Shown: piece by piece, positions 1 through 7,802 of the stretch
How positions within the stretch are numbered: the first letter of the stretch is position 1
Layout: the number at the start of each line of letters is the position of its first letter
Source: an uncultured Lactobacillus sp.
GTDB taxonomy: Bacteria > Bacillota > Bacilli > Lactobacillales > Lactobacillaceae
Direction: 5' to 3'
Assembly: GCF_948948975.1 (NCBI RefSeq)
Contig: NZ_CARBVX010000032.1
Span: forward strand, 1-12,817
DNA length: 12,817 nt
The notes under the pieces: generated by a model
Database searches by the model: none
Told to the model about the DNA's origin: nothing
Seen by the model: the letters and a program-made list of their open reading frames with translations, nothing else
Program-made: the position numbers and the translations under genes

Positions 1-52
1 CCTATCCATCCCATGACTAAAGTCACGGGATTTCCGGCTAGGCGTCATTAAA
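1..52 (-). mobile_element. IS200/IS605-type hairpin end, left edge
   Basis: The first 52 bases are an exact inverted copy of 12764-12815. Read on the minus strand they start TTTAATGACGCC and contain an 11-bp stem (ATCCCGTGACT pairing with AGTCATGGGAT, one G-U) around a TT loop, followed by GGATGGATAGG. A subterminal hairpin carrying GACTTTAGTC resembles the ends of IS200/IS605 elements, for example the right end of ISDra2, where it is part of the TnpB guide RNA. No tnpA or tnpB reading frame is present in the window. Both copies are preceded by TTTAAT, which could be a target site of the kind this family inserts next to. Whether this is a left or a right end cannot be settled here. Confidence 0.7.
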
Positions 53-54
53 CT

Positions 55-98
55 AAAAAATCTGTGTTCCTCATCTTAACAAGGAATACAGATTTTTC
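55..98. terminator. Bidirectional intrinsic terminator
   Basis: A 14-bp stem (58-71 with 82-95, one G-T) closes a 10-base loop. It is flanked by a T run on the plus strand and an A run (T run on the minus strand) on the other side, so it can stop transcription both ways. It lies downstream of the minus-strand Ntn hydrolase cassette and would end that transcript just before the IS-type end. Confidence 0.85.
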
Positions 99-229
99 TA
101 TCTAAATTAGAGTCAAACGATATCTCCTTTACATTTTATTTCTTTTCCTAATAACTCAAGCGAAAGTAATATCTTTTTTATAGCAAGCACACATTAGATA
201 AGCTAACAATAAGCCTACTATAAAAATTA

Positions 230-406
230 TTAAACATATCCTTTTCTATCTATTGTCTTAGACGCTTTAATAATTTTATTTTTAGATAAATATTTATCAT
301 TTATTTTATCTAACTCTCTATTTACTTCTTGTTCCCACTGTAATTTTTGAACTAATTCTGGAATTGTCTGAGGGGTTCCCGTCGATAAAGTCATTTTTCT
401 TAACAT
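230..406 (-). CDS. Small partner of the Ntn hydrolase; probably truncated before a membrane helix
   Basis: A 58-residue reading frame starts at ATG 406, three bases after the stop of the Ntn hydrolase reading frame. A perfect AAGGAGG lies inside the end of that upstream gene, so translational coupling is likely. The first half (residues 6-20, STGTPQTIPELVQKL) is followed by a charged helical stretch rich in Lys, Glu and Asn. The frame stops after DRKGYV, but the frame one base back continues to a TGA at 156-158 and encodes RICLIIFIVGLLLAYLM then CACYKKDITFA, a classic membrane helix. One extra A in the AAAA run at 242-245 would join the two, giving 83 residues with a C-terminal anchor. The upstream hydrolase is frameshifted too. 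No family was recognised. The reading frame is well supported; the restored form is inference. Confidence 0.72.
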   Translation of the reverse strand: MLRKMTLSTGTPQTIPELVQKLQWEQEVNRELDKINDKYLSKNKIIKASKTIDRKGYV

Positions 407-409
407 TAT

Positions 410-1587
410 CTATTTCCTCCTTAACTCATATCCTTTATTCATTTCTCCATCAAAGTATTTCTTCCTTTTCATCCAAATAGGCCCTTCTCCTCTAGTAATA
501 GTTAAAACATCAGTTGGTCCACCAACAGTACCTATATCACTAGAAAATTTTCGTTTAAACGATGTTAGGCTAATTAAAGTTTCCGCCATTTCGCCCATCT
601 CTTTTATAGAAAGCCCTTCTAACAAATTAATAATTGGATCAATATATGCTTTTTGCTTATAATCATTAAATTGTTGTTTATATTTTTTGATTAAAGAATT
701 AACTGCCGTCTCATTATATTCTGATAACTCCCTCCCTATTTTCCCAATTTGCATCTCATGCAATTCGTTTAATTCCGGAGAAATCCCTGTAAGTAATGTA
801 AAGATAACATCAGTTTGAGCAAATGGAATAATATTGGGAGTCGAATTACCTCCATTTTGTATTGGTGATGAATTCCATATTATGGGTTCTGAAAATTTTA
901 GCTGTCCTTCAATTAGCCCCTCAATATTCATTCTGTATATTGATGGAAAATACTCTTTTGTACCATAACCGGCAATAACAACTCCTGTATTTTGTTCAGA
1001 ATAATAGTCTGCAATTATAAATTTATAAACTGCTTCTAAGAAGAGATCAGCATAATTTTTATAATGTTCAATACTATTAAAATTTTGTTCATACATATTC
1101 TTAATATATTGACCAAATTTCGATTCAAATTTTTTTTGAGAAATGCGAATCCTAACCTTTGGTGGCAAATAGTTCTGCAGTAGATATTGTATAGCGTCTT
1201 CTACATTAGAGTAACATTATTAGATTTCAATTGATTTTTAATTAATTTTATTAATTCCCAAGAAAAGCAATTTACGTATTGAATTTGGGACTGTTCCAAG
1301 CGCAAAGGCTTGAATGAAGAAATATAATCCAAAAAAGATTTAACGTAATCTCCAACTGTTCCCTTTGTTTTATTACCTACAAATTCCCTAAATGACTTTA
1401 TAATAACTTCCCATGGTATTCCCATTATATCAGCATTTCCAAAAATCATAATTCCCACATAATGAGCACTATCCAACGTAAAAATTTTAGTTGCACTATT
1501 AATAACTTTAGATCCGCCCATAGTAATAGCACTGTCAGCTGCTAAAGCAATACCTCTTTGGTTAATGATCCCTACTTCTGCAGTCAT
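410..1587 (-). pseudogene. Proteasome beta-like Ntn hydrolase, broken by one frameshift
   Basis: Two adjacent frames form one protein of about 392 residues. The start is taken at ATG 1587, not the in-frame ATG at 1602, because AAGGGG sits 6 bases before it and because Met removal then exposes Thr1. Numbered from that Thr, the sequence has Thr1, Asp17 (GIALAAD) and Lys33 (NSATK), the same spacing as the catalytic residues of proteasome beta subunits and HslV, with no propeptide. The first frame stops at a TAG around 1196-1198. The frame one base back is open across the break (NVEDAIQYLLQNYLPPK) and runs to 410, with GVVIAGYGTKEYFP and a C-terminal VGGPTDVLTITRGEGPIW typical of a bacterial Ntn family I recall only as hypothetical proteins. 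A missing A in CTAATG (for CTAAATG) would explain it. A cytoplasmic self-activating peptidase or amidase is the family expectation; the substrate is unknown. Confidence 0.8.
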
Positions 1588-1616
1588 ATTAAACCCCTTC
1601 ATATAATTTTAGTTTC

Positions 1617-1625
1617 AGTATACCA
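1617..1625 (-). promoter_or_regulatory. Extended -10 promoter of the Ntn hydrolase
   Basis: TGG followed by TATACT (extended -10 form, five of six matches to TATAAT) lies about 30 bases before the chosen start at 1587. No clear -35 box is seen, which an extended -10 does not strictly need. It lies just past the surface-protein terminator, so the hydrolase cassette has its own transcription. Confidence 0.6.
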
Positions 1626-1639
1626 TATATCAAATTTTA

Positions 1640-1672
1640 AAATAAAAAAGCCGTTACTATAAAACGACTTTT
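1640..1672 (-). terminator. Intrinsic terminator of the surface protein gene
   Basis: A 10-bp stem (1646-1655 with 1663-1672, one G-U in the minus-strand RNA) with a 7-base loop is followed on the minus strand by a T-rich tail (TTTTTTATTTTAAAA). It lies 8 bases beyond the stop codon at 1681. Confidence 0.85.
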
Positions 1673-1680
1673 ATAAACTA

Positions 1681-4545
1681 TTAGTATTCACGCTTCTTGA
1701 AACCAAATAAGCTTAACATCGTAGCAAGTGCTACTCCAGCAAGGGAAAGAACAGCATTATCATTATTACCAGTTTGTGGCAATTGATTATTACTCTTCAA
1801 TTGTTGCTTGTATTGTTCGCGAGTTTGCACAGTAGCAATTGATACTGGATTTGCTGATTCAGTTGCAGCTACAGTCTTAACACCATTAGTAGTAACACTA
1901 GTTTGTACTTGGCCCTTGCTATCAACACTGACATTGGTTGTTACAGAAACAGCAGGATCTACAGTAGCATTAGTTGGGCTAACAATTTGGTTGCCCTTAA
2001 CGGTCCAGCCATTGACACTATTACCTTTGGCATCAACAACCTGATTATTTTCAATATGGTAGCCATTATCTTTAGCTTCCTTTTCAGCAGCTAATTTAGC
2101 TTGTTCTTCAGCAACCTGCTTAGCGAGTGCTTCTTTTTGCCGTAATTCAGTTAATGCTTGTTGTGCTTGATTCAATGCTTCTTTAGCAGCATCTTCATTA
2201 TTCTTTGCTTCTGCAAGAACTTGTTGTGCCTTAGAAACATTTGTTGCGGTGCCAACAGCAGTCTGCTTAAGGCTAGTTAATTTATCATTAGCTACATTGT
2301 AAGCTTCTTGTGCATCAGCTAAAGCCTTTTGAGCAGTAGCAACTTGTTCCTTAGCAGCGGCTAATAACTTAGGAGCGTTTTGTAAGTCACTAAGGTTATT
2401 CTGTAGTTGAACTAGTTTATTATTATCAGCTTTAAGGGCTTCCTTATCATTTTCAACTACTTGTTTCTTTTGAGCTAAATTGTTATTAGTATCACTTAAA
2501 GCCTTATTAGCATTATCTAAATCAGCTTGAGCAATTGCTAAACGTCCTTGTTCAGCTTTAAGACTATCAGTAGCCTTTTGAAGGTTTGCTTGCTTTGTTG
2601 CAAGGTCAGCATCAAACGAATCAAAAGTAGTTTTAGCTTGCTTTTGGTTAGATTGATCAGCGCTTAATTGATTTTGCAGAGCAGCTAAAGCCTTTTGAGC
2701 TGCAGTTAAGTTGTCATTAGCATTTTGAGCAGTAGCTGTCTTATCTTTAACATCATTTTGAGCTGCTACGAGTACTTGATTAGCCGAAGATAAAGCATTT
2801 TGAGCATCATCATTAGCCTTTTGCTTTGATGCTTGATCAGTTTGCTTGATTGATAAATCGTCTTTGGCATCAGCTAATTTTTGTGTTAGTGCATTAATTG
2901 AAGGCAATGTATAACTATTTTCTTCAACTTTTTGATTTGCTTCAACTAAATCATAGTGTGTATTGTAGAACTTATCTAAAGAAAAACCAACAGCTTGCTT
3001 TTCAGCTGCAAAGTTATCAATTCCAGCAAAATTAGTAGCGTGACCCCAAGCTGAATCTGCATCATCAAACATCATTGAAATAAAATCATCATAAATCAAA
3101 TGCTTGAGATCATTAATTGTTTGTTTATTTCCAGTTGGTAATTTGGTTCCATCAGTCACAGTCAATACGGTATAGTCTGTTGTAAAAATTGACTGATCCA
3201 GCCCCATATTTTCACCGTTCCAGCTTATATTAAGTTGATCAGTTGCATTATTGAGAGCACTTTGATCATGCTTTCCGTTATCTGCAGAATTCCAATTATC
3301 TTTATTATAATTTTGTGATACCTGTTCTGCATAATCATCTGCTGCAGGAGATGAGATCACAAGATTTGTACCCATTTGTGTCCGAACTTGATTAATAAGT
3401 GAAGCAACAAATTGGCTAAGCTCTGCTCGATCTGTTGAATTAAGATTGTCAATATCTACCACTCGATCATCACTTAAATTATCCTTAAATTTATTCTGGC
3501 TCATTGCCTGATCACGATATTTAAGAAGATCTTGCGCTAAATTATTCGCTTCATCTTGATTATAGTTACTATTACCAAAATAGTTATAGTATGCAATTAA
3601 GTCATCTTTGTATCCAGCAGGCAAAGTAATAGTATTGAAGCTTGCCAACTTGTCGTTGATTGCATCTACCTTAGCTTGAGCGTCCTTTACTGCAGCGTTT
3701 GCATCAGCTAATGCTGCACTTGCCTCATCAGCAACTGCTTGCTTAGCATCCTTATTCTTTTTTGCAGAATCTTGCTCATCGTTGGCGTTCTTCAATGCCT
3801 TATCTGCATTCTTCTTAGCTTCTGCTGCATTGTTAACATCAGTTTGCTTGTTATTAACAGCAGTAGTAGCATCAGCAACTTTTTGGTTAGCCTGGTTCAA
3901 AGCATCTTGGGCTTGCTTTTTAGCCTGATCACTGTTATCAAGAATAGCTTGAGCATTCTTAACTGCATCGTTAGCAGCATCAACATTCTTTTGTTGATTA
4001 TCACGAGTAGTAGTTGCATCATTGACTTTCTTTTGCGCTACATCAACTGTGCTTTGTGCATCGCTAACGGCTTTGTTAGCGTTATTGATAGCATCGGTAT
4101 CTTTACTGATTTGAGCTTCTTGATTAGCAATAGCATCTTGTGCCTTTTGAATATTAGCTGACGTAGCTTGATCCGCGTTCTGTTGTGCCTTTGTTTCAGC
4201 ATCTTGCGCAGTACTTACTGAACTTGTAGCAGCATCAACTTTAGCTTGAGCATCATTAACAATCGCTTGTTGACTGTTAACATCAGCTTGTGTTGCACTG
4301 TTAGCCGCCTTAGCACTATCTAGTTGTGATTGGGCTGTGCTAGTGGCTTGACTAGCTGAATTAACATTACTTTGTGCTTGATCGACCTTAGCTTGTGCTT
4401 GTTGGTCAGCTGTTTGTGACTTCACTTCAGTTTGAACATTATTAGAAGTTGTATCAGCTTTCACCTCATTTGTTGAAGCAACCACTCCTGCAGTAGCAAC
4501 CAAACTAACTCCTGCTAATGTAACAATTTTCTTTTTACTATTCAT
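1681..4545 (-). CDS. LPXTG surface protein with SEC10/PgrA surface exclusion domain
   Basis: The 954-residue product is a wall-anchored fibre. A Sec signal peptide (residues 1-30, hydrophobic core LAGVSLVATAG) ends at a likely VKA/D cleavage site. Residues 45-300 are an Ala/Gln/Asp-rich heptad coiled coil. Residues 303-545 are a globular domain of the SEC10/PgrA type, related to CAP domains: GKHDQSAL (His426), NGENMG (Glu445) and WGHATN (His502) match the CAP metal-ligand positions. A second coiled coil covers about 550-845, then a Val/Thr-rich linker. LPQTG at 922-926, a hydrophobic segment and FKKREY form the sortase signal. In enterococcal pheromone plasmids such proteins (PrgA/Sec10) block entry of the same plasmid into cells already holding it; that role is inferred here from the domain and the relaxase nearby. 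The start follows a weak GGGGGA 9 bases upstream. The gene sits directly downstream of a regulator that shares its operator. Confidence 0.9.
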   Translation of the reverse strand: MNSKKKIVTLAGVSLVATAGVVASTNEVKADTTSNNVQTEVKSQTADQQAQAKVDQAQSNVNSASQATSTAQSQLDSAKAANSATQADVNSQQAIVNDAQAKVDAATSSVSTAQDAETKAQQNADQATSANIQKAQDAIANQEAQISKDTDAINNANKAVSDAQSTVDVAQKKVNDATTTRDNQQKNVDAANDAVKNAQAILDNSDQAKKQAQDALNQANQKVADATTAVNNKQTDVNNAAEAKKNADKALKNANDEQDSAKKNKDAKQAVADEASAALADANAAVKDAQAKVDAINDKLASFNTITLPAGYKDDLIAYYNYFGNSNYNQDEANNLAQDLLKYRDQAMSQNKFKDNLSDDRVVDIDNLNSTDRAELSQFVASLINQVRTQMGTNLVISSPAADDYAEQVSQNYNKDNWNSADNGKHDQSALNNATDQLNISWNGENMGLDQSIFTTDYTVLTVTDGTKLPTGNKQTINDLKHLIYDDFISMMFDDADSAWGHATNFAGIDNFAAEKQAVGFSLDKFYNTHYDLVEANQKVEENSYTLPSINALTQKLADAKDDLSIKQTDQASKQKANDDAQNALSSANQVLVAAQNDVKDKTATAQNANDNLTAAQKALAALQNQLSADQSNQKQAKTTFDSFDADLATKQANLQKATDSLKAEQGRLAIAQADLDNANKALSDTNNNLAQKKQVVENDKEALKADNNKLVQLQNNLSDLQNAPKLLAAAKEQVATAQKALADAQEAYNVANDKLTSLKQTAVGTATNVSKAQQVLAEAKNNEDAAKEALNQAQQALTELRQKEALAKQVAEEQAKLAAEKEAKDNGYHIENNQVVDAKGNSVNGWTVKGNQIVSPTNATVDPAVSVTTNVSVDSKGQVQTSVTTNGVKTVAATESANPVSIATVQTREQYKQQLKSNNQLPQTGNNDNAVLSLAGVALATMLSLFGFKKREY

Positions 4546-4599
4546 AATCTATAATCCCCCAACTTCTTAAAGTCATTGTATTAAATTATTTACGATTTT

Positions 4600-4628
4600 A
4601 TTTTAACACCATTTACGAATTTGTAAAT
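4600..4628 (-). promoter_or_regulatory. Promoter and operator of the surface exclusion gene
   Basis: On the minus strand TTTACA (4622-4627) and TAAAAT (4600-4605) form a -35/-10 pair with 16-base spacing. The -35 lies inside an 18-bp near-perfect palindrome, ATTTACGAATTTGTAAAT at 4611-4628, in which 8 of 9 pairs match. A further TTTACG half-site is at 4589-4594. Nearly the same 18-mer with the same promoter spacing precedes the regulator gene, so repression by that regulator is the simplest reading. The operator ends one base before the regulator's stop codon. Confidence 0.72.
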
Positions 4629-4629
4629 A

Positions 4630-5067
4630 CTATTTTGACAAATCATCATTTAAATTTGGTTTAAATGGTAGTTGCTTACTTAACGCTTTTAGCAGACTTG
4701 AATTTTCTTCTTTTAAGTCACTAATAATTACTGTTGCGATCGCTTTCGTATAATCCGTAACTTCAATATTAGCTACATTAGACTCTAAAAGCTTAATCAA
4801 TTCCTGCCTGGTAGTCTTAAATTGTTCATCTTCACGCTGAACTGTATCAAGAATATCTTGAAATTTAACAACCTTGTCGTAGAGCATGGCCGCTTTATTT
4901 ACAAACGAACTACTCATTGTTTCTGGATGTTGAATGTATTTATACAACGTTGGCCGTGAAACATCAGTTATTTTAGAGAACTCAGTAAGGGTCATTCCCT
5001 TACCATTAAGTTGCTTAATCTTATCAATATTCTGTAATAAAAAAATCGCCTTTTGAAAATTATTCAA
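4630..5067 (-). CDS. Helix-turn-helix transcriptional regulator of the surface protein
   Basis: A DNA-binding protein of about 145 residues. TTG 5067 is preferred as start because AGAGGTGA lies 8 bases upstream; the ATG at 5085 has its only AAGG directly against it. Residues 26-46 (TLTEFSKITDVSRPTLYKYIQ) form a helix-turn-helix like that of TetR- and resolvase-type regulators. The rest is helical and acidic and does not match a TetR ligand domain I recognise, so the family name is left open. The gene lies between two promoters with the same operator: its own (5102-5130) and that of the surface exclusion gene (4600-4628). This suggests autorepression and control of surface exclusion. It is only 84 bases from the surface gene start. 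Confidence 0.8.
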   Translation of the reverse strand: MNNFQKAIFLLQNIDKIKQLNGKGMTLTEFSKITDVSRPTLYKYIQHPETMSSSFVNKAAMLYDKVVKFQDILDTVQREDEQFKTTRQELIKLLESNVANIEVTDYTKAIATVIISDLKEENSSLLKALSKQLPFKPNLNDDLSK

Positions 5068-5101
5068 GTTAACTTCACCTCTCATCCTTAATACTAAATA
5101 T

Positions 5102-5130
5102 ATTTTATCACAGTTTACATAATCGTAAAT
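5102..5130 (-). promoter_or_regulatory. Promoter and operator of the helix-turn-helix regulator
   Basis: An extended -10 (TGA then TAAAAT, 5102-5107) lies 16 bases from TTTACG (5124-5129) used as -35. The -35 is the left arm of TTTAC-N6-GTAAA (5114-5129). On the minus strand the 18-mer is ATTTACGATTATGTAAAC, differing at three positions from the operator at 4611-4628. A further TTTACG half-site lies at 5146-5151. The layout matches the surface gene promoter exactly. Confidence 0.7.
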
Positions 5131-5150
5131 TAAATCATCGAAAAACGTAA

Positions 5151-5178
5151 AATAAAAACGACAGCCTATTACTGTCGT
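5151..5178 (-). terminator. Intrinsic terminator of the zincin operon
   Basis: The stem ACGACAG/CTGTCGT (5158-5164 with 5172-5178) has a 7-base loop, and on the minus strand TTTTTATTTT follows. It ends the operon of the zincin protein and the small gene at 5213, and insulates the regulator promoter just beyond it. Confidence 0.85.
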
Positions 5179-5212
5179 CTTCTAACAAGTTGCATCGAAT
5201 AATCATCTTTAC

Positions 5213-5386
5213 TTAGCAATCTAGTGTTTGATAATCATCACTAATGCTATAAATTCCGCCAACTTCAATATTATCAGCTTTCTCATCTGGGATAATCACT
5301 TTAACCTTCCGACCACTAGGAATTAGATTCACCTGAGCCACACCGTAACGAAAGTATTCTACTTCAGCTAATTCATCACTCATCAT
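5213..5386 (-). CDS. Small hypothetical protein downstream of the zincin gene
   Basis: A 57-residue frame starts at ATG 5386 (the next codon is also ATG) with AGAGG 7 bases upstream, 37 bases after the zincin gene. The sequence reads as a small beta-rich domain (YGVAQVNLIPSGRKVKVIIP, then GGIYSISDDYQTL). No family was recognised. The frame ends TLDC. The frame one base back continues as LLSKDDYSMQLVRRRQ to a TAA at 5169-5171, inside the terminator loop, so the true C-terminus could be about 16 residues longer if a base is missing near 5223. That extension is weakly supported. Position suggests cotranscription with the two upstream transfer-type genes. Confidence 0.7.
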   Translation of the reverse strand: MMSDELAEVEYFRYGVAQVNLIPSGRKVKVIIPDEKADNIEVGGIYSISDDYQTLDC

Positions 5387-5423
5387 ATAACTTCCTCTAC
5401 TCTTTTTTCCTAATTATACTTGT

Positions 5424-7730
5424 TTAACGTTTAATTGTCTTGGATCTGTTAAGCGGTAAACTAATATTCTTAGATATTGTTGGTTGAAGTTTCATCCGCA
5501 AATTCTTTTCTTCTTTACTAGCTGCTTCAGTTATTCGTAAATACATAACTTTTAATAACTCAGGAACACCTTTATTTAATAATTCACGCTCCTCGTTAGT
5601 AAAGCGAAATGGCCGTCGATTAACCTGTCTGCTTAATGAATCAAGCAAGATATATCTTTCAGCACGCTTAAATGCTTTAGTAATTGTATTATCACTATTC
5701 TTAAATTTCAGGCTAGTTTGATCTAAAAGTTTTGTAACTTTTTCTTGATTATACTGTTTTTGCGGTTTATCTAATGCTTTTAATTGCTTTGTTAATTCTA
5801 AGTTATCACTGGTCTGTTTTAATAAATCGGGCAAACTATACATTTCAGATGATATCCAACGTTTATTTAATTTCTGCACAAATCCTCGCACCTTATGAGT
5901 CCCTTGCGCTGGCGTTACCTTCAACCGTTTAAGTTCTCGTGCTGGCACCATTACTGGCAGTTTCTCCAATTGCAATTGATCTAATGCTAATAAGCGATTA
6001 GGATTATTCATTTGCATTGAACTTCCCGTAACACTAATCAATTGTTCTAACTTCTCTGGATTATCCGTCCATCGCTGCAAAGCCTTAATCGATAAATCTT
6101 TAAGCGCATGAGTATCATTTAAATCTTCTTTTGTTTCTAACGGCTTTACTTTTTCAAATTGCGATGTATCAATTGCCAGTTCTGGTTTTACTTCCTTTAG
6201 CTGTGGAATTTGATCAAAATAGTTAAACAATCGTTCTCTTAAACTACTATCAAAAGCTTGATATTCAACAGCACTATATTCCTTTTCCCGGCCAATTAAG
6301 TTTCCACGTAGCTTAGCACTTTCATAGGACCATAATTCAAAGCCTCGTGCAAATACTTCTGTTGGCGTAGTTAAGTATTCAACTTTACTATCAGACAGAT
6401 TGGAATTTGCTAAATTTTTTGTATATTGCATAATCAGTGGTTTGAAATTATTTTCTAATGATAAAGGCCACTTGCTTAAACGATAATCAAGATAATGACC
6501 ATACTCATGAATAAATGAGCTAATTCCAGCCATGTCACCGTTTGAGTCTTTACGTACTTCGCTTTGCTTCCTAAATTCTAAAACGATTGTATCTAATGAG
6601 GGCACATACATACCAAGCGCTCGATGATTCCCCAGTTTACGTAAGCGTAAAATATTTTTGTCATTTGCTAATGGCATATGGCTCATCAAGCGCTTTACTT
6701 CATCTTCAAAATAACCAAACGCTTTCAAATCAACATCGTTATCCAATTCAATCTTACTAAAATATTGATGAAGACTGCTTCTATCCATAATTTGTTGGGT
6801 GGCTTTATCAATATTCTTTTTAGTTTCCCAAGATTTAGCATGAGTTTGTTTATCCAAATCTCTTTCGTAGCGTTGTTGCCGCACAATGTTATAAGTCTTT
6901 TCAAGGTAATTTTTGATAAAACGATTAATTTGATTTGCTTCATAAGCCGTTTGCCAGCTCCTAAAACGAACCCTACGTCCTAAATAGTGTTTCGCAAGCT
7001 GCTCGTTATTCTGTAAAGCAGATGCTTTAAAACATCTAGAGATTCTTTTTAATTCCTCAGGACCTTTTCCTAATAAATCTTCCTCATTTTCGACAATCGG
7101 TTCTGTCATGGTCATAAATTCTTGATAGCTCAAATTACCTAAAGCTGTCTCTTGAAACTGAGTTTGCCAACTCTTTTTAGCATATTTATGAGACGTTAAT
7201 CGATAAAGTTGAGCTTTAAACTCCTCAAGCGGAACCTCTTGCTTAGTACTCTGCCATTCCTGCATTAAATCGTTAAGGAGCTTACCATACCCTAATGTAT
7301 AATTTTGATTTCCAATTACCCAAGTAACATTGGGGTCATAGACTTTATAATAATTATCCCCTTGATGGCTCCAAGATTTATCATCTTGATCAAGAATGAA
7401 ATAAAGTTTTTTACTATTTTTATCTTCATAATTGATTGTATATGTATTTCGATTTGTTCTTAGTACTTGTTGGCCACCAGGATCTTTTACTATGCTTGCA
7501 ATTTCTCTTTTGTCAGTATTACCTCTGTCAGTATTTTCCAAGTAGGATTTAATGGCATCTGCATAATCTTGATCATTCCATTCTCCATTTTTATAAATAT
7601 AGTTCGCAATTTTTCGAAAAACAACAAATAGCGAATCATCAGAGTTTAATCTCAAACTGCTTTGTTTAGTAACCCCATACTTTTGCTTCATTAGAGTTGC
7701 CAAAGGATGTTTAATTTCATCTTCAGACAT
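5424..7730 (-). CDS. Large protein with zincin metallopeptidase domain, probably transfer-associated
   Basis: The 768-residue product contains HEYGH (residues 408-412: His408 and His412 as zinc ligands, Glu409 catalytic). About 45 residues later TPTEVFARGFELW offers Glu458 as third ligand. This HExGH plus TPxExxAR arrangement is that of zincin domains found in the large polyvalent proteins of phages and conjugative elements, and recalls the peptidase halves of ArdC/LtrC-type plasmid proteins. The N-terminal 300 residues hold a short beta-rich part (about 95-150) and a helical part with no family I recognise; residues 530-768 are helical and basic. There is no signal peptide or membrane helix, so it acts in the cytoplasm. 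AAGGGGG lies 7-8 bases before the ATG. The gene follows the 326-residue gene with a 72-base gap that contains a TATAAT but no clear -35. The substrate is unknown; processing of a relaxosome or entry-related protein is only a guess. Confidence 0.78.
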   Translation of the reverse strand: MSEDEIKHPLATLMKQKYGVTKQSSLRLNSDDSLFVVFRKIANYIYKNGEWNDQDYADAIKSYLENTDRGNTDKREIASIVKDPGGQQVLRTNRNTYTINYEDKNSKKLYFILDQDDKSWSHQGDNYYKVYDPNVTWVIGNQNYTLGYGKLLNDLMQEWQSTKQEVPLEEFKAQLYRLTSHKYAKKSWQTQFQETALGNLSYQEFMTMTEPIVENEEDLLGKGPEELKRISRCFKASALQNNEQLAKHYLGRRVRFRSWQTAYEANQINRFIKNYLEKTYNIVRQQRYERDLDKQTHAKSWETKKNIDKATQQIMDRSSLHQYFSKIELDNDVDLKAFGYFEDEVKRLMSHMPLANDKNILRLRKLGNHRALGMYVPSLDTIVLEFRKQSEVRKDSNGDMAGISSFIHEYGHYLDYRLSKWPLSLENNFKPLIMQYTKNLANSNLSDSKVEYLTTPTEVFARGFELWSYESAKLRGNLIGREKEYSAVEYQAFDSSLRERLFNYFDQIPQLKEVKPELAIDTSQFEKVKPLETKEDLNDTHALKDLSIKALQRWTDNPEKLEQLISVTGSSMQMNNPNRLLALDQLQLEKLPVMVPARELKRLKVTPAQGTHKVRGFVQKLNKRWISSEMYSLPDLLKQTSDNLELTKQLKALDKPQKQYNQEKVTKLLDQTSLKFKNSDNTITKAFKRAERYILLDSLSRQVNRRPFRFTNEERELLNKGVPELLKVMYLRITEAASKEEKNLRMKLQPTISKNISLPLNRSKTIKR

Positions 7731-7802
7731 TAAAAAGCCCCCTTATATGCTGTGTGTAATTCCATTATATAAGCAGGCTTGCTTCATTTTATCTTTTGCC
7801 AA

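Noticed and set aside
1808..4161. Open plus-strand frames at 1808-2044, 1903-2094 and 3739-4161
   Set aside because: They lie antisense to the coiled-coil surface protein, whose biased Ala/Gln/Asp codons leave long open frames on the other strand. They lack ribosome binding sites and recognisable products.
1800..4450. Repetitive DNA inside the surface gene as a tandem or CRISPR-like repeat
   Set aside because: The repetition reflects the coiled-coil heptads. There is no constant repeat unit and no regular spacer.
6678..6983. Open frames over the zincin gene on the plus (6678-6983) and minus (6725-6943) strands
   Set aside because: Both are shadows of the well-supported 768-residue gene and have no initiation signals.
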